A stretch of 64,000 bases of DNA, taken from the NCBI GenBank assembly GCA_963663005.2, contig CAXXHH010000003.1, forward strand, positions 558,001 through 622,000, given 5' to 3'. Shown piece by piece: positions 17,217 to 26,745 of this stretch; position 1 is the first letter of the stretch; every line of letters begins with the position of its first letter. The notes below the pieces were generated by a model. That model did not search any database. It saw nothing but the letters and a program-made list of their open reading frames with translations, and was not told the origin of the DNA. The position numbers were made by a program, and so were the translations under genes. The stretch comes from CAINVV01 sp963663005 (GTDB lineage Bacteria; Bacteroidota; Bacteroidia; Bacteroidales; Prolixibacteraceae).

Positions 17217-18404
17217 ATGAACAGGTATCAGGTAGATGAAAATGGTTATTACGGCGAATTTGGAGGGGCATATGTTCCCGAAATACTTCACCGGTGTGTA
17301 AGCGAATTGCAATCGACCTATTTGAAGGTAATAGAAAGTGAAGAATTCAGGAAGGAGTTTGACGAGCTACTGCGTGACTACGTAGGCAGACCTTCCCCTC
17401 TTTACCCCGCAAAACGACTCAGCGCAAAATACGGGTGTACAATTTATCTGAAGCGGGAGGATTTGAATCATACCGGAGCGCACAAAATCAACAATACCAT
17501 CGGGCAAATTCTTTTGGCGCGAAAAATGGGAAAAACCCGGATTATTGCTGAGACCGGCGCCGGTCAGCATGGCGTTGCCACTGCCACGGTTTGTGCATTG
17601 ATGAATATGGAATGTGTGGTTTACATGGGAAAAACAGACGTTGCCAGACAGAGCGCCAATGTTCAAAAGATGAAAATGCTGGGAGCCGAGGTCAGGCCTG
17701 TTACCTCCGGAAATATGACCCTGAAAGACGCTACCAACGAGGCAATCCGGGACTGGTGTTGCAATCCGGCAGATACTTACTATATCATCGGTTCGACCGT
17801 CGGTCCGCATCCATATCCCGACATGGTTGCACGACTACAATCCGTTATCAGTAAAGAGATTAAAAAACAGCTTCTCGAAAAGGAAGGACGCGACTACCCC
17901 GATTATCTCATTGCATGTGTTGGGGGCGGTAGTAATGCTGCCGGAACAATTTATCATTATCTGGATGACAAGCGCGTGAAAATCGTTCTGGCAGAAGCTG
18001 GTGGTAAAGGCATTGATTCTGGCGAGAGCGCTGCGACGATTCAATTGGGTCGGATTGGGATTCTTCATGGATCGAAATCACTGGTTATGCAGAGTGAAGA
18101 TGGTCAAATAGAAGAACCTTACTCCATTTCGGCAGGCTTGGATTATCCGGGAATAGGTCCAATGCACGCACATCTTGCCACAACAAAAAGAGCAACTGTA
18201 TTGGCAGTCACCGATGACGAAGCCATGAAGGCAGCATTCGAACTCACCCGCCTCGAAGGAATTATTCCCGCACTCGAATCAGCACATGCCTTGGGAGCAC
18301 TGGGTAAAGTCAAATTTAAAAGCACAGACATCGTTGTGTTAAACCTTTCAGGAAGAGGCGACAAGGATATGGATACCTATATTTCAGAGATGACTCCGCA
18401 GTGA
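17217..18404 (+). CDS. trpB: Tryptophan synthase beta chain
   Basis: TrpB condenses indole with serine in the TrpAB complex, using PLP. The ATG at 17217 (MNRYQVDENGYYGEFGGAYV) is chosen over a TTG at 17190 because it matches the family N-terminus. PLP Lys90 is in HTGAHKINNT; ETGAGQHGVAT and the phosphate loop GGGSNAAGT are intact. At 395 residues it is the standard TrpB1 type. It is the first structural gene of the trpB-E-G-D-C-F-A operon, the order usual in Bacteroidota, and lies just after the leader terminator. Confidence 0.95.
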   Translation: MNRYQVDENGYYGEFGGAYVPEILHRCVSELQSTYLKVIESEEFRKEFDELLRDYVGRPSPLYPAKRLSAKYGCTIYLKREDLNHTGAHKINNTIGQILLARKMGKTRIIAETGAGQHGVATATVCALMNMECVVYMGKTDVARQSANVQKMKMLGAEVRPVTSGNMTLKDATNEAIRDWCCNPADTYYIIGSTVGPHPYPDMVARLQSVISKEIKKQLLEKEGRDYPDYLIACVGGGSNAAGTIYHYLDDKRVKIVLAEAGGKGIDSGESAATIQLGRIGILHGSKSLVMQSEDGQIEEPYSISAGLDYPGIGPMHAHLATTKRATVLAVTDDEAMKAAFELTRLEGIIPALESAHALGALGKVKFKSTDIVVLNLSGRGDKDMDTYISEMTPQ

Positions 18405-18487
18405 AACAGGATGCTGCCTCTTTAAGAACCGAAGAGCAGCTGAGGTAGATTGGATGAAAAATGGAAATCAAAAATTAAGAAAGAAAA

Positions 18488-19897
18488 ATGAAAAAGACAT
18501 ATAACTATTCGGCATGCAGCAAGCAGGCTTTGGGTGATCTGCATACGCCCGTCAGCATCTACCTGAAAGTGAGAGATGTATACCCGGAGTCCGTACTCCT
18601 GGAGAGTTCCGATTCCCATGCAAGCGAAAACAGTCTCTCCTTCATTGCCTTGCGGCCAATAGCCAGGGTCGGAATCAATAGTGGAATTTGTACCTCTTTG
18701 TTTCCCGACGGATCTAAATCTGAAAAAGCCCTGACAGGAGAATTTGGGCTTTCGGAGGCTATCAATGATTTTATGAAGAAATTCGAAGTTACCGGCGAGA
18801 TGGCAAAGGCCTGCGGACTCTTCGGCTACACTTCATTTGACGCAGTTCGGTATCTCGAAAAAATTGCTGTCATGGAGAGTCATCAAAAGGAAAACGATGC
18901 ACCAGACTTGCTTTACATTCTATACAAATATATCCTCGTATTTAATCATTATAAGGATGAACTTACCTTAATAGAACTGACGGAAGAAGGAGAATCTCCC
19001 GATCTCGCGGAGCTGGAAAACCTGATCGCCAACAGAAATTATGCCTCGTATGACTTTAGCACCAACGGTGCTGAGCGATCCCCGATTACCGATGAGAAAT
19101 ACAGGGAAATGGTACGCCAGGGAGTCTCTCACTGCATGCGGGGGGATGTATTTCAGGTTGTTTTGTCGAGAAGGTTCGAGCAACCATTTCTTGGTGACGA
19201 CTTTAAAGTTTACCGTGCCTTGCGCAGTGTCAATCCTTCGCCATATCTGTTCTATTTTGATTTCGGAGGCTTCAGAATATTTGGTTCTTCACCGGAAACC
19301 CATTGTAAAATCAGCAACGGCAGGGCAACTATCGATCCAATTGCCGGGACGATGCGCCGAAGCGGCGACGTTGTTCAGGATAAGGCTTTGAGCGATGCGC
19401 TCCTCAAAGATCCGAAAGAAAATGCGGAGCACGTTATGCTGGTGGATTTAGCACGAAATGATTTAAGTCGAAATTGCAGCGATGTCGATATCGATTTCTA
19501 CAAGGAGGTGCATTATTATTCCCACGTGATTCACCTTGTTTCGCGCGTCAGCGGTGCTCTTCGGCCTGAGACAAATCCGGTAAAAACCTTCGCTGATACC
19601 TTCCCTGCCGGGACGTTGAGCGGTGCTCCAAAAGTGCGGGCCATGCAGCTGATATCCGAGATCGAACCGCACAACCGCGGCGCATACGGCGGATGCATCG
19701 GTTTCATCGGCTTCAACGGCGACCTCAATCAGGCCATCACAATCCGCACATTCGTAAGCCGAGGAAACACACTCTTCTATCAAGCCGGGGCTGGAATTGT
19801 GGCCAAAAGCAACGACGAAAGCGAACTGCAGGAAGTGAACAATAAACTGGGCGCACTGAAAAGGGCTGTCGACATTGCCGTAAACCTAAAAAATTAA
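18488..19897 (+). CDS. trpE: Anthranilate synthase component I
   Basis: TrpE converts chorismate to anthranilate with ammonia delivered by TrpG. The 469 residues contain the Trp feedback-binding motif LLESSD near residue 36. The chorismate-binding core is DVFQVVLSRRFEQPF, GSSPETH, PIAGTMRRSGD and ENAEHVMLVDLARNDL, ending with FPAGTLSGAPKVRAM and YQAGAGIVAKS. The LLES motif means the enzyme should be inhibited by tryptophan, a second control layer besides the leader attenuator. It starts 83 bp after trpB and ends 7 bp before trpG. Confidence 0.95.
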   Translation: MKKTYNYSACSKQALGDLHTPVSIYLKVRDVYPESVLLESSDSHASENSLSFIALRPIARVGINSGICTSLFPDGSKSEKALTGEFGLSEAINDFMKKFEVTGEMAKACGLFGYTSFDAVRYLEKIAVMESHQKENDAPDLLYILYKYILVFNHYKDELTLIELTEEGESPDLAELENLIANRNYASYDFSTNGAERSPITDEKYREMVRQGVSHCMRGDVFQVVLSRRFEQPFLGDDFKVYRALRSVNPSPYLFYFDFGGFRIFGSSPETHCKISNGRATIDPIAGTMRRSGDVVQDKALSDALLKDPKENAEHVMLVDLARNDLSRNCSDVDIDFYKEVHYYSHVIHLVSRVSGALRPETNPVKTFADTFPAGTLSGAPKVRAMQLISEIEPHNRGAYGGCIGFIGFNGDLNQAITIRTFVSRGNTLFYQAGAGIVAKSNDESELQEVNNKLGALKRAVDIAVNLKN

Positions 19898-19904
19898 AGG
19901 ACAA

Positions 19905-20471
19905 ATGAAAAAAATATTGCTACTGGATAATTACGACTCGTTCACCTACAACCTGGTGCACCTGATCAAATCGCTAGGGTACGATGTAGATGTACGGAGA
20001 AACGATGCGATCACGTTGGAGGAGGCTGATGAATTTGATAAAATCATGCTGAGTCCCGGACCCGGAATTCCTTCCGAAGCAGGCATATTGCTTGATATCG
20101 TCAGACATTGTGCCCCCACCAAAAGTATCTTGGGAGTTTGCCTAGGACACCAGGCTATCGGTGAAGCATTTGGCGCACAACTAATTAACCTGAAAGAAGT
20201 TCATCATGGTGTATCATCCACGATAAACATCACTTGTGATGATTTGTTGTTCAAGGATATGGGAAACAGTTTTGAAGGTGGCAGATATCACTCATGGGCC
20301 GTAAATTCCGTGGGCTTTCCCGATGAACTGGAGGTGACAGCGGTCGACGATTCGGGTGAAATCATGGCGCTCCGGCATAGAAAATATAATGTAAGGGGAG
20401 TTCAGTTCCATCCGGAGTCAGTGCTCACACCGATGGGATCCAGGATTATTCAGAATTGGCTGGAAGAATAA
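19905..20471 (+). CDS. trpG: Anthranilate synthase component II (glutamine amidotransferase)
   Basis: This class I glutamine amidotransferase supplies ammonia to TrpE. The nucleophile Cys79 is in GVCLGHQAIG, and the catalytic His and Glu are in QFHPESVLTP. The N-terminal LLDNYDSFTYNLVHL is typical. The protein is 188 residues and not fused to TrpD. The same subunit may serve p-aminobenzoate synthesis, which cannot be judged here. The following 110 bp before trpD hold 9-bp-period repeats. Confidence 0.94.
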   Translation: MKKILLLDNYDSFTYNLVHLIKSLGYDVDVRRNDAITLEEADEFDKIMLSPGPGIPSEAGILLDIVRHCAPTKSILGVCLGHQAIGEAFGAQLINLKEVHHGVSSTINITCDDLLFKDMGNSFEGGRYHSWAVNSVGFPDELEVTAVDDSGEIMALRHRKYNVRGVQFHPESVLTPMGSRIIQNWLEE

Positions 20472-20472
20472 A

Positions 20473-20576
20473 ATGAATTTTGGATTTGCGATTTTGGATT
20501 TTGGATTTCGCATCATTCAACTTTCGGCGCGTTAGCATATTTGCACATTTTCATATTTGCACATTTTCACATTTTC
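20473..20576. repeat. 9-bp-period repeats between trpG and trpD
   Basis: The first half, 20473-20510, repeats TTTTGGATT-like units. The second half, 20537-20576, repeats TTTGCACAT and TTTCACATT units. The latter is the reverse complement of the AATGTGAAA unit found at 1.1 kb and 60.6 kb. The repeats sit inside an operon, in the only long gap after trpE. Confidence 0.65.
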
Positions 20577-20581
20577 TTTAA

Positions 20582-21577
20582 ATGAAACAGATATTATACA
20601 GATTATTTGAGCATCAATTTCTTGGTCGCGATGAGGCGCGAGAGATTCTGCAAAATATGGTTGCAGGGAAATACACCGAAGCCCAGATAGCTTCCCTGAT
20701 AACCGTATTCCTGATGCGGAGCATATCGGTTGAAGAATTAGCCGGATTTCGCGACGCACTGCTGGATATGAGAGTGGTAACCGATCTCAGCGAATATGAT
20801 CCGATTGATATTGTCGGAACCGGTGGCGATGGGAAAAACACCTTTAATGTATCCACGGCATCATGCTTCGTGGTGGCAGGCGCCGGTTACAAGGTGGCGA
20901 AGCATGGCAATTACGGCGCCACATCGATAAGCGGAGCATCCAATGTAATGGAATTCCATGGGGTAAAATTCACGACGAACAACGATCAGTTAAAGCGGTC
21001 TGTCGGCGAATCCAACATGGCGTACTTGCATGCCCCCATCTTTAATCCGGCTTTAAAAGCAGTGGCCGGTGTTAGGAAAAATCTAGGAGTCCGAAATTTT
21101 TTCAATATGCTCGGACCACTTGTGAATCCGGCAATGCCCCGGAATCAACTGCTGGGTGTTTACAATTTACCATTGCTCAGGCTTTACAGTTATTCATTTC
21201 AGCAGAGTGGCAACCATTTTGCCATTGTCCACAGCCTGGACGGCTACGATGAAGTCTCTTTAACGGATTCATTCAAGGTAAAAACGACCCATAGCGAGCA
21301 TATTTACAGTCCGGAGGAGATTGGCTTCGCCCGCAACACGGAATCTGACCTCTACGGCGGTGATACCATCGAGAAAGCAGCTGCCGTTTTCGATGATGTA
21401 CTGAACGGAATTGCGACAGAGGCTCAAAATAATTGCGTAATCGTCAACGCAGCCTTCGCAATCCGGGTACTATGCCCTGAGAAATCCATCGAAACGTGCA
21501 TTGAAGAAGCCAGAGAATCTCTCGTTAGCGGGAAAGCGCTTCTGAAATTCAAAAAATTTCTTGAACTAAATTCCTAA
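20582..21577 (+). CDS. trpD: Anthranilate phosphoribosyltransferase
   Basis: TrpD joins anthranilate to PRPP to give phosphoribosylanthranilate. The glycine-rich PRPP loop DIVGTGGDGKNTFNVST and the following AKHGNYGATS and RNFFNMLGPLVNP are all conserved. At 331 residues the length is normal. It follows the trpG gap of 110 bp and is separated from trpC by only 4 bp. Confidence 0.95.
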   Translation: MKQILYRLFEHQFLGRDEAREILQNMVAGKYTEAQIASLITVFLMRSISVEELAGFRDALLDMRVVTDLSEYDPIDIVGTGGDGKNTFNVSTASCFVVAGAGYKVAKHGNYGATSISGASNVMEFHGVKFTTNNDQLKRSVGESNMAYLHAPIFNPALKAVAGVRKNLGVRNFFNMLGPLVNPAMPRNQLLGVYNLPLLRLYSYSFQQSGNHFAIVHSLDGYDEVSLTDSFKVKTTHSEHIYSPEEIGFARNTESDLYGGDTIEKAAAVFDDVLNGIATEAQNNCVIVNAAFAIRVLCPEKSIETCIEEARESLVSGKALLKFKKFLELNS

Positions 21578-21581
21578 GATC

Positions 21582-22388
21582 ATGCCGGATATATTGCAGG
21601 AAATAGTCAGCCACAAGCGAATCGAAGTCGAGGCGCAAAAAAAATTAGTACCCTTGAAGGCGCTGGAAGACCAACTGAATCTGGCCATGCAACGACCGAC
21701 AAGCTCCATGCGCCAGGCTTTGGCCGACTCACCCACCGGAATCATTGCCGAATTCAAGCGAAAATCCCCCTCAAAAGGATGGATTTTTCCGAATGCAGAA
21801 GTTAAGATGGTCGTCCCGGCGTATGAACATGCCGGCGCTACGGCTTGCTCCATTTTAACCGACAATCAATTCTTTGGCGGATCGCTGGAGGATTTACGGC
21901 AAGCGAGAAAACTTGTCAAACTGCCACTATTGAGAAAGGAATTTATTCTGGACACCTATCAGTTGCTGGAGGCCAGGATTGCGGGAGCCGATGCTGTACT
22001 GCTGATTGCTGCAGTTCTCGGACAACAGGAATGTGCGGCTCTCGCCAGGAAAGCACACGAATTGCAGTTGGAAGTTTTGCTTGAAATTCATGCTGAGAGT
22101 GAGTTAAGTTATCTAAATCCATTCATTGATATGCTGGGAATTAACAACCGAAATCTGGGTACCTTTGAAACCTCTTTGGAGCATTCATTCAAACTTTCAG
22201 AGAAAATTATGAAGCAAAAAAGTAGCGCCCTGTTGATTTCTGAAAGTGGCATTTCAAAACCTGCTACGGTGAATGAACTAAGGCAACAGGGATTTCGGGG
22301 ATTCCTGATCGGTGAAACGTTCATGCGAGGTGGTACACCCGGTGAAACCCTGACTCAATTTCTTAAAGGTATTGGCGATGATTGTTAA
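21582..22388 (+). CDS. trpC: Indole-3-glycerol phosphate synthase
   Basis: This TIM-barrel enzyme closes the indole ring of CdRP. Conserved motifs are IIAEFKRKSPSKG with the catalytic Glu and Lys, LLRKEFILDTYQL, ADAVLLIAAVL, GINNRNLGTFE, SESGI and GFLIGETFM. It has 268 residues and is a stand-alone domain, not fused to TrpF. Its last 11 bases overlap the start of trpF, which implies translational coupling. Confidence 0.95.
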   Translation: MPDILQEIVSHKRIEVEAQKKLVPLKALEDQLNLAMQRPTSSMRQALADSPTGIIAEFKRKSPSKGWIFPNAEVKMVVPAYEHAGATACSILTDNQFFGGSLEDLRQARKLVKLPLLRKEFILDTYQLLEARIAGADAVLLIAAVLGQQECAALARKAHELQLEVLLEIHAESELSYLNPFIDMLGINNRNLGTFETSLEHSFKLSEKIMKQKSSALLISESGISKPATVNELRQQGFRGFLIGETFMRGGTPGETLTQFLKGIGDDC

Positions 22389-23019
22389 AGTATGCGGATT
22401 AAAGGATCCCGCTAACATACGTGAGGTAGCTGCTATTCCGGGCATCGATTTGCTTGGACTGATTTTCTATGAAAAATCGCCGCGGTATGTCGATTCTCCT
22501 CAGGTGGCTGAAACTGTCAAAACGTTCAAAAATGGTGGAATCACTGGCGTTTTCGTTAATAAAACTGCCGATGAGGTGGTGCAAAAATGTGTAGTTTACC
22601 ACCTTGATTACATTCAGCTGCATGGCAATGAATCGCCTGAATACATCATATCGCTGAAAAATATCCTTCCCGAAAGAATAAAAATCATCAAGGCATTTTC
22701 GATCAAGGCGGAAGAGGATCTTTCTGCAACTTCCGGGTACGAAGGACTATGTGATTTTTTTCTCTTTGACACGCCAACGACGGGATTCGGTGGTTCCGGG
22801 CGGACATTCGACTGGCGTATTCTGCAGTACTATTGCGGATCGACGCCCTTTCTATTGAGCGGCGGAATTGGTCCGGACAGCCTCGAATCACTCCACAATT
22901 TCCATCACAATTTATGGGCCGGGATCGATTTGAACAGTCGTTTTGAGGTCGCTCCCGGCATTAAAAACATACAATTGCTGACAAATTTTATCCAACAAAT
23001 AAAATCGAAACACCTATGA
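22378..23019 (+). CDS. trpF: Phosphoribosylanthranilate isomerase
   Basis: TrpF isomerises PRA to CdRP. The ATG at 22378 giving MIVKVCGLKDPANI matches the family start, with the catalytic Cys in KVCGLK. The frame could open two codons earlier at a TTG. The later motifs IQLHGNESPEY, FDTPTTGFGGSGRTFDW and FLLSGGIGPD are conserved. It has 213 residues, overlaps trpC by 11 bases and ends in ATGA shared with the trpA start. Confidence 0.94.
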   Translation: MIVKVCGLKDPANIREVAAIPGIDLLGLIFYEKSPRYVDSPQVAETVKTFKNGGITGVFVNKTADEVVQKCVVYHLDYIQLHGNESPEYIISLKNILPERIKIIKAFSIKAEEDLSATSGYEGLCDFFLFDTPTTGFGGSGRTFDWRILQYYCGSTPFLLSGGIGPDSLESLHNFHHNLWAGIDLNSRFEVAPGIKNIQLLTNFIQQIKSKHL

Positions 23020-23789
23020 ACCGTCTTACCCAACTTTTCCAGAATAAAAAATCGTCCTTATTATCTGTCTATTTTACATCTGGTTACCCAAGACTGGATG
23101 ATACTATGCCAATTTTGAATGCCCTGGAAAGCAATGGCGTTGATCTTGCTGAGGTAGGCATTCCATTTTCTGACCCGATGGCCGATGGTCCTGTAATTCA
23201 ACACTCAGCGGGGGAAGCCCTGCACAATGGCATGTCACTCCGACTTCTCTTTGAGCAGTTGAAAAATGTGCGGCAGACCATAAAAATGCCATTGATATTG
23301 ATGGGATACCTCAATCCAATCATGCAATATGGTTTCGCAAATTTCTGCAAATCATGCAAGGAAGTAGGCATTGACGGAATGATCATTCCGGATCTTCCAT
23401 TTTCCGACTATCTTGCTAACTACAAAGAAATTGCGGACGAACTTGATCTGAAGGTAATTATGCTGATCACTCCCGAGACATCGGATGAGCGGATACACCT
23501 GATCGATCAGCACACAGATGGATTTATCTACCTGGTTTCGAGTGCTTCCACAACCGGGGCTCAACAGAGTTTTGGCGAAGATAAACAGGACTATTTCCGC
23601 AGAGCGGCTGCTATGAACCTTCGAAATCCTCTGCTGGTCGGTTTCGGGATCAGCAATCGGGTAACCCTTGAAGCGGCCACGGCACATACGAATGGAGCCA
23701 TAATTGGCAGCAAATTTATTCAGCTTTTGGGAGAAAAAGAGACACCTGATGAGGCAGTAAAGGAGCTACTAAAAGTATTGCGGGATTAA
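23016..23789 (+). CDS. trpA: Tryptophan synthase alpha chain
   Basis: TrpA cleaves indole-3-glycerol phosphate and passes indole to TrpB. The catalytic Glu and Asp are in DLAEVGIPFSDPMADGPVIQ and DGMIIPDLPFSDY. The phosphate loops are GFGISN and GAIIGSKF. The 257 residues are standard. It is the last gene of the operon, and its start overlaps the trpF stop by four bases. No strong terminator was seen in the 147 bp after it. Confidence 0.95.
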   Translation: MNRLTQLFQNKKSSLLSVYFTSGYPRLDDTMPILNALESNGVDLAEVGIPFSDPMADGPVIQHSAGEALHNGMSLRLLFEQLKNVRQTIKMPLILMGYLNPIMQYGFANFCKSCKEVGIDGMIIPDLPFSDYLANYKEIADELDLKVIMLITPETSDERIHLIDQHTDGFIYLVSSASTTGAQQSFGEDKQDYFRRAAAMNLRNPLLVGFGISNRVTLEAATAHTNGAIIGSKFIQLLGEKETPDEAVKELLKVLRD

Positions 23790-23936
23790 ATGATGTAAAT
23801 GAAGGAGCTGTACAGGAATGGAGGTTTCTTTCCTGAAACAAACTATTTAGGACAGGGTTGATAAATAAATTAGAATCACGCAACTATTCCGAAGTGTTGG
23901 ACATCTGATATTTACACCGACACCAATACCAACAAC

Positions 23937-24572
23937 ATGAAAAATCGGAATCTTTTAGTTTATTTTCTCACAATTATGCTAATTTCCGCACTTGGATCAC
24001 TTCAAAGTTGCAAGCCTGATAAAACTGCGGACGACTTCAAACCCAACATTTATTTATATCCATTGTCCAAATCACAAGTGGATGTTATTATTTCGTTCCC
24101 ATCCGGAGGAGAAGTCACGACGTCCATACCAGCCTACAAAAATGGTTGGAAAGTCAGTGTTGACACCTCCGGACTAATTAACAACCAATACGGTTACCTG
24201 TTTTACGAAAGCAGACAACCCAATAACTGGCAGCTAAAAAAGGGCTGGGTGATCAGGCAAAAAGAACTCAAAGATTTCTTTGTTTCAAATCTGAGCTCCT
24301 ATGGTTTCAAAGGAAAGGAGATCACTGATTTCACGGAATACTGGCTACCCAGATTAAAAAATTCTTCATACTATAAAATCTATCCTCAGGAATCAGTGAT
24401 TGTTGACAAACTAATACGGTTAACTGTCTCCCCGAAACCGGATCATATGCTGAGATTGCATTATGTGATCAAAGAGACAAGCGAACCTTCCAGTAATTTA
24501 GATATTCCCCCAACGCCGCCTAAATTTGACCGTCAAGGATTCTATGTCACTGAATGGGGAGTGATTTTATAA
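23937..24572 (+). CDS. Lipoprotein of the KP-x-IYLYP family, function unknown
   Basis: The N-terminus is a lipoprotein signal peptide ending in the lipobox LQSC, with Cys25 as the lipidated residue. Shortly after comes KPNIYLYP, a motif seen in a group of Bacteroidota secreted proteins that often have KPVIYLYP. GWKVSVDTSGLINNQYGYLFYE continues the family pattern. The total is 211 residues. No catalytic role is known to me. It is monocistronic, after the trp operon. Confidence 0.72.
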   Translation: MKNRNLLVYFLTIMLISALGSLQSCKPDKTADDFKPNIYLYPLSKSQVDVIISFPSGGEVTTSIPAYKNGWKVSVDTSGLINNQYGYLFYESRQPNNWQLKKGWVIRQKELKDFFVSNLSSYGFKGKEITDFTEYWLPRLKNSSYYKIYPQESVIVDKLIRLTVSPKPDHMLRLHYVIKETSEPSSNLDIPPTPPKFDRQGFYVTEWGVIL

Positions 24573-24636
24573 AAACTGTTTCAATATTGGAATTTTGCCT
24601 TGTGAATATATAAGGTGCTCTCCCGGCTTTACCTGA

Positions 24637-24990
24637 TGCGACTGGTTACTTTCCTGGCTTCCACCAGAGATTATTGATCATGTAAAAGACAATCCGCGAA
24701 CGCTGGTTGTTCTGGATGAAATCCTCCGGGGAACAAACACCAAAGGCAAACAGACCGGTTCGTTTGGCTTGCTCGAAAAAATGATCTCCCTCAAAGCCAT
24801 GGTGCTGGTAGCTACACATGATCTAATCATGGGCGAAGTGGAGAAGAAATACACCGATATTGTGGTCAACAAATGTTTTGAAGTCAAACTAACAGATGAC
24901 CAGCTGATTTTTGACTATAAACTCAAAGATGGAATCAGCCAGAAACTGAATGCAAGTTATTTGATGAAGAAAATGGGAATTATTGATTAG
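24637..24990 (+). pseudogene. C-terminal remnant of a MutS-family ATPase gene
   Basis: The frame is open from 24637 after a stop codon, with no start. It encodes the Walker B region VVLDEILRGTNTKGKQTGS and the downstream VLVATHDLIMGEVE. These are the end of the MutS ATPase domain as found in MutS7-like Bacteroidota proteins. Everything upstream (the connector, clamp and Walker A) is absent, so about 118 codons remain of a gene normally above 500. It is a decayed fragment at the edge of the AT-rich accessory stretch. Confidence 0.75.
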
Positions 24991-25205
24991 GAGCTGTATT
25001 CTCCTTTAGGAACCCCCGCTGACGCGGAGGCGAAAAAAGTAACTTTTTCAACTTAATCGACTAGACCTTTCACTAATTCAAATATCTTCTTTACATTTAC
25101 AATTCCGCCTAGATCAATTACTACCTCCTATGATCACAAACTTCAGAAAAATTCAATTGGAATTAAGATAGAATAAATTCATTAACTCCTAATAAACCTG
25201 ACAAC

Positions 25206-25919
25206 ATGAAACTATTCTTCACAATTATCATCCTTTATTTTTCAGGGATGTTTCTTTTTGCAAAGGATTCCAAAGACAGTTTATTGAACAATAAATTAAC
25301 TTACCAGCAAGAAATTGCACACTTATTAGGGAATCAAGATACTCTTAAATTAATGATTATACAGAACAAGAAAGAATTACCTGAAAGTAATTTGCAAAAA
25401 AATATGCCCTGGATATGTGCTGTGCTACTCGGATTTTTTACAATAATTGCAAACAATCAGATAAGTAAGCATACCAGACAATCAAACAAGGAAGCAATAG
25501 AAAGACAAATTGAGAGTGCAACTGCAATCGCAATGAAACAAATTGAAAATGCAAGCAGGACTTCTCAATTGGATTTTAACAAAACAGTACTGTCTGCTAA
25601 TAGGCAAGCTTGGATTAAGGAATTAAGGGAATTAATTAGTGCAATTTTTTCAAAATCGCTGACATTCACCTTTGCCCCCGGGAATAAACTCAAAGAATTA
25701 GAGGAATTATTATCCTTATTAAATGAGGCTGATTTAATGTTAAATGACATAAAAGATAAAGAACTAATTTCAGCATTAGGAGATTTAAAAGTTTGTTTAG
25801 TTGGTGTTATATTAAAAACAAGTCAATTAAGTGAAATTGTCCCAGCAACTGATAAATTAAGGGAATTAGCTAAAACAACCTTAAAAACAGAATGGGAAAG
25901 AGTGAAAAGAGGAGAATAA
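25206..25919 (+). CDS. Membrane protein of unknown function
   Basis: This 237-residue protein has an N-terminal hydrophobic segment (about 1-19, signal-like) and a second near residues 68-85. A long charged coiled coil follows (SNKEAIERQIESATAIAMKQIENA). The segment SANRQAWIKELRELIS is common in small membrane-anchored proteins of unknown role. Codon use is strongly AT-rich compared with the trp operon. It lies 19 bp before the DUF4145 gene, so the two may form a unit, a layout often seen in accessory or defence-related loci. Confidence 0.65.
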   Translation: MKLFFTIIILYFSGMFLFAKDSKDSLLNNKLTYQQEIAHLLGNQDTLKLMIIQNKKELPESNLQKNMPWICAVLLGFFTIIANNQISKHTRQSNKEAIERQIESATAIAMKQIENASRTSQLDFNKTVLSANRQAWIKELRELISAIFSKSLTFTFAPGNKLKELEELLSLLNEADLMLNDIKDKELISALGDLKVCLVGVILKTSQLSEIVPATDKLRELAKTTLKTEWERVKRGE

Positions 25920-25938
25920 ATAAAAATTCGGTAATTTA

Positions 25939-26745
25939 TTGAATGAGACAATATTCTTAGTGGTTATTCTAGTAATAGCTTTTGGGTATGGACCAAAAAA
26001 AATGAAAGCAATGGAAAAGGAAAAATTAGAATTAAATAAATCCGTAGGAGATACTGTCCATGTAATTTGCTTAACCTGTAAAAATAGAAATAGACATAAA
26101 GTAATGGCTTCTATAGATAAAGATGGAAAGCAGTCATTGGACATTGATGATTGGATTTTTTGGAAGAGTAAATATCAAATTATAGAATGTCAAGGTTGCA
26201 GCACCATTTCATTTAGAATTGAAGAATCAAATTCTGAAGATTATGATGAATTTGGACAGAGTGTTAATGAATTAATATACCCTAAACGTACAACTGAAAC
26301 TTGGAATGTAAAGACGTTCTTTAATGTCCCATATAACCTTGATACAATTTATAATGAAACTATTGATTGTTATAATAATGACAACCTAACTTTATGTGGG
26401 ACTGGAGTAAGAGCATTGGTTGAAGGATTATGCAATGAAAATGAAATTATTGATGGGGAAATTGAATTTACTAGGAGTGATGGATCAAAAGCTAAGAAGA
26501 GAGTTGATAATTTACAAGGTAGGATTAATGGCCTAGCAGAAAAAGGTAAACTAACAAAAGAAAATGCTGAAATTTTACATGAACATAGATTCTTAGGGAA
26601 CAAAGCAATTCATGAACTCTCAGCTCCTACTAAGGAAGAATTAAATCTGGCAATTACTATTATCGAACATGTTTTTGATAATTTGTATGAAATACCGGAA
26701 ATGGCAACGAGGCTTAAAAATAAAAGGTTAAAAAAATCTAAATAA
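25939..26745 (+). CDS. DUF4145-domain protein
   Basis: The middle has a zinc-ribbon-like pair, CLTCKNRNRH and CQGCSTISF. The C-terminal part TGVRALVEGLCNENEI...NKAIHELSAPTKEELNLA is the DUF4145 pattern, a helical domain frequent in restriction-modification and other defence genes but also in stand-alone proteins. The start is uncertain: TTG at 25939 gives an N-terminal hydrophobic segment, while ATG at 26002 or 26011 would give a soluble protein. It is AT-rich like its neighbour. Confidence 0.72.
   Translation: MNETIFLVVILVIAFGYGPKKMKAMEKEKLELNKSVGDTVHVICLTCKNRNRHKVMASIDKDGKQSLDIDDWIFWKSKYQIIECQGCSTISFRIEESNSEDYDEFGQSVNELIYPKRTTETWNVKTFFNVPYNLDTIYNETIDCYNNDNLTLCGTGVRALVEGLCNENEIIDGEIEFTRSDGSKAKKRVDNLQGRINGLAEKGKLTKENAEILHEHRFLGNKAIHELSAPTKEELNLAITIIEHVFDNLYEIPEMATRLKNKRLKKSK

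Noticed and set aside
25013..25027. REP-like fragment CCCCGCTGACGCGG
   Set aside because: Only the first 14 bases resemble the REP unit and the hairpin part does not follow; chance similarity is likely.
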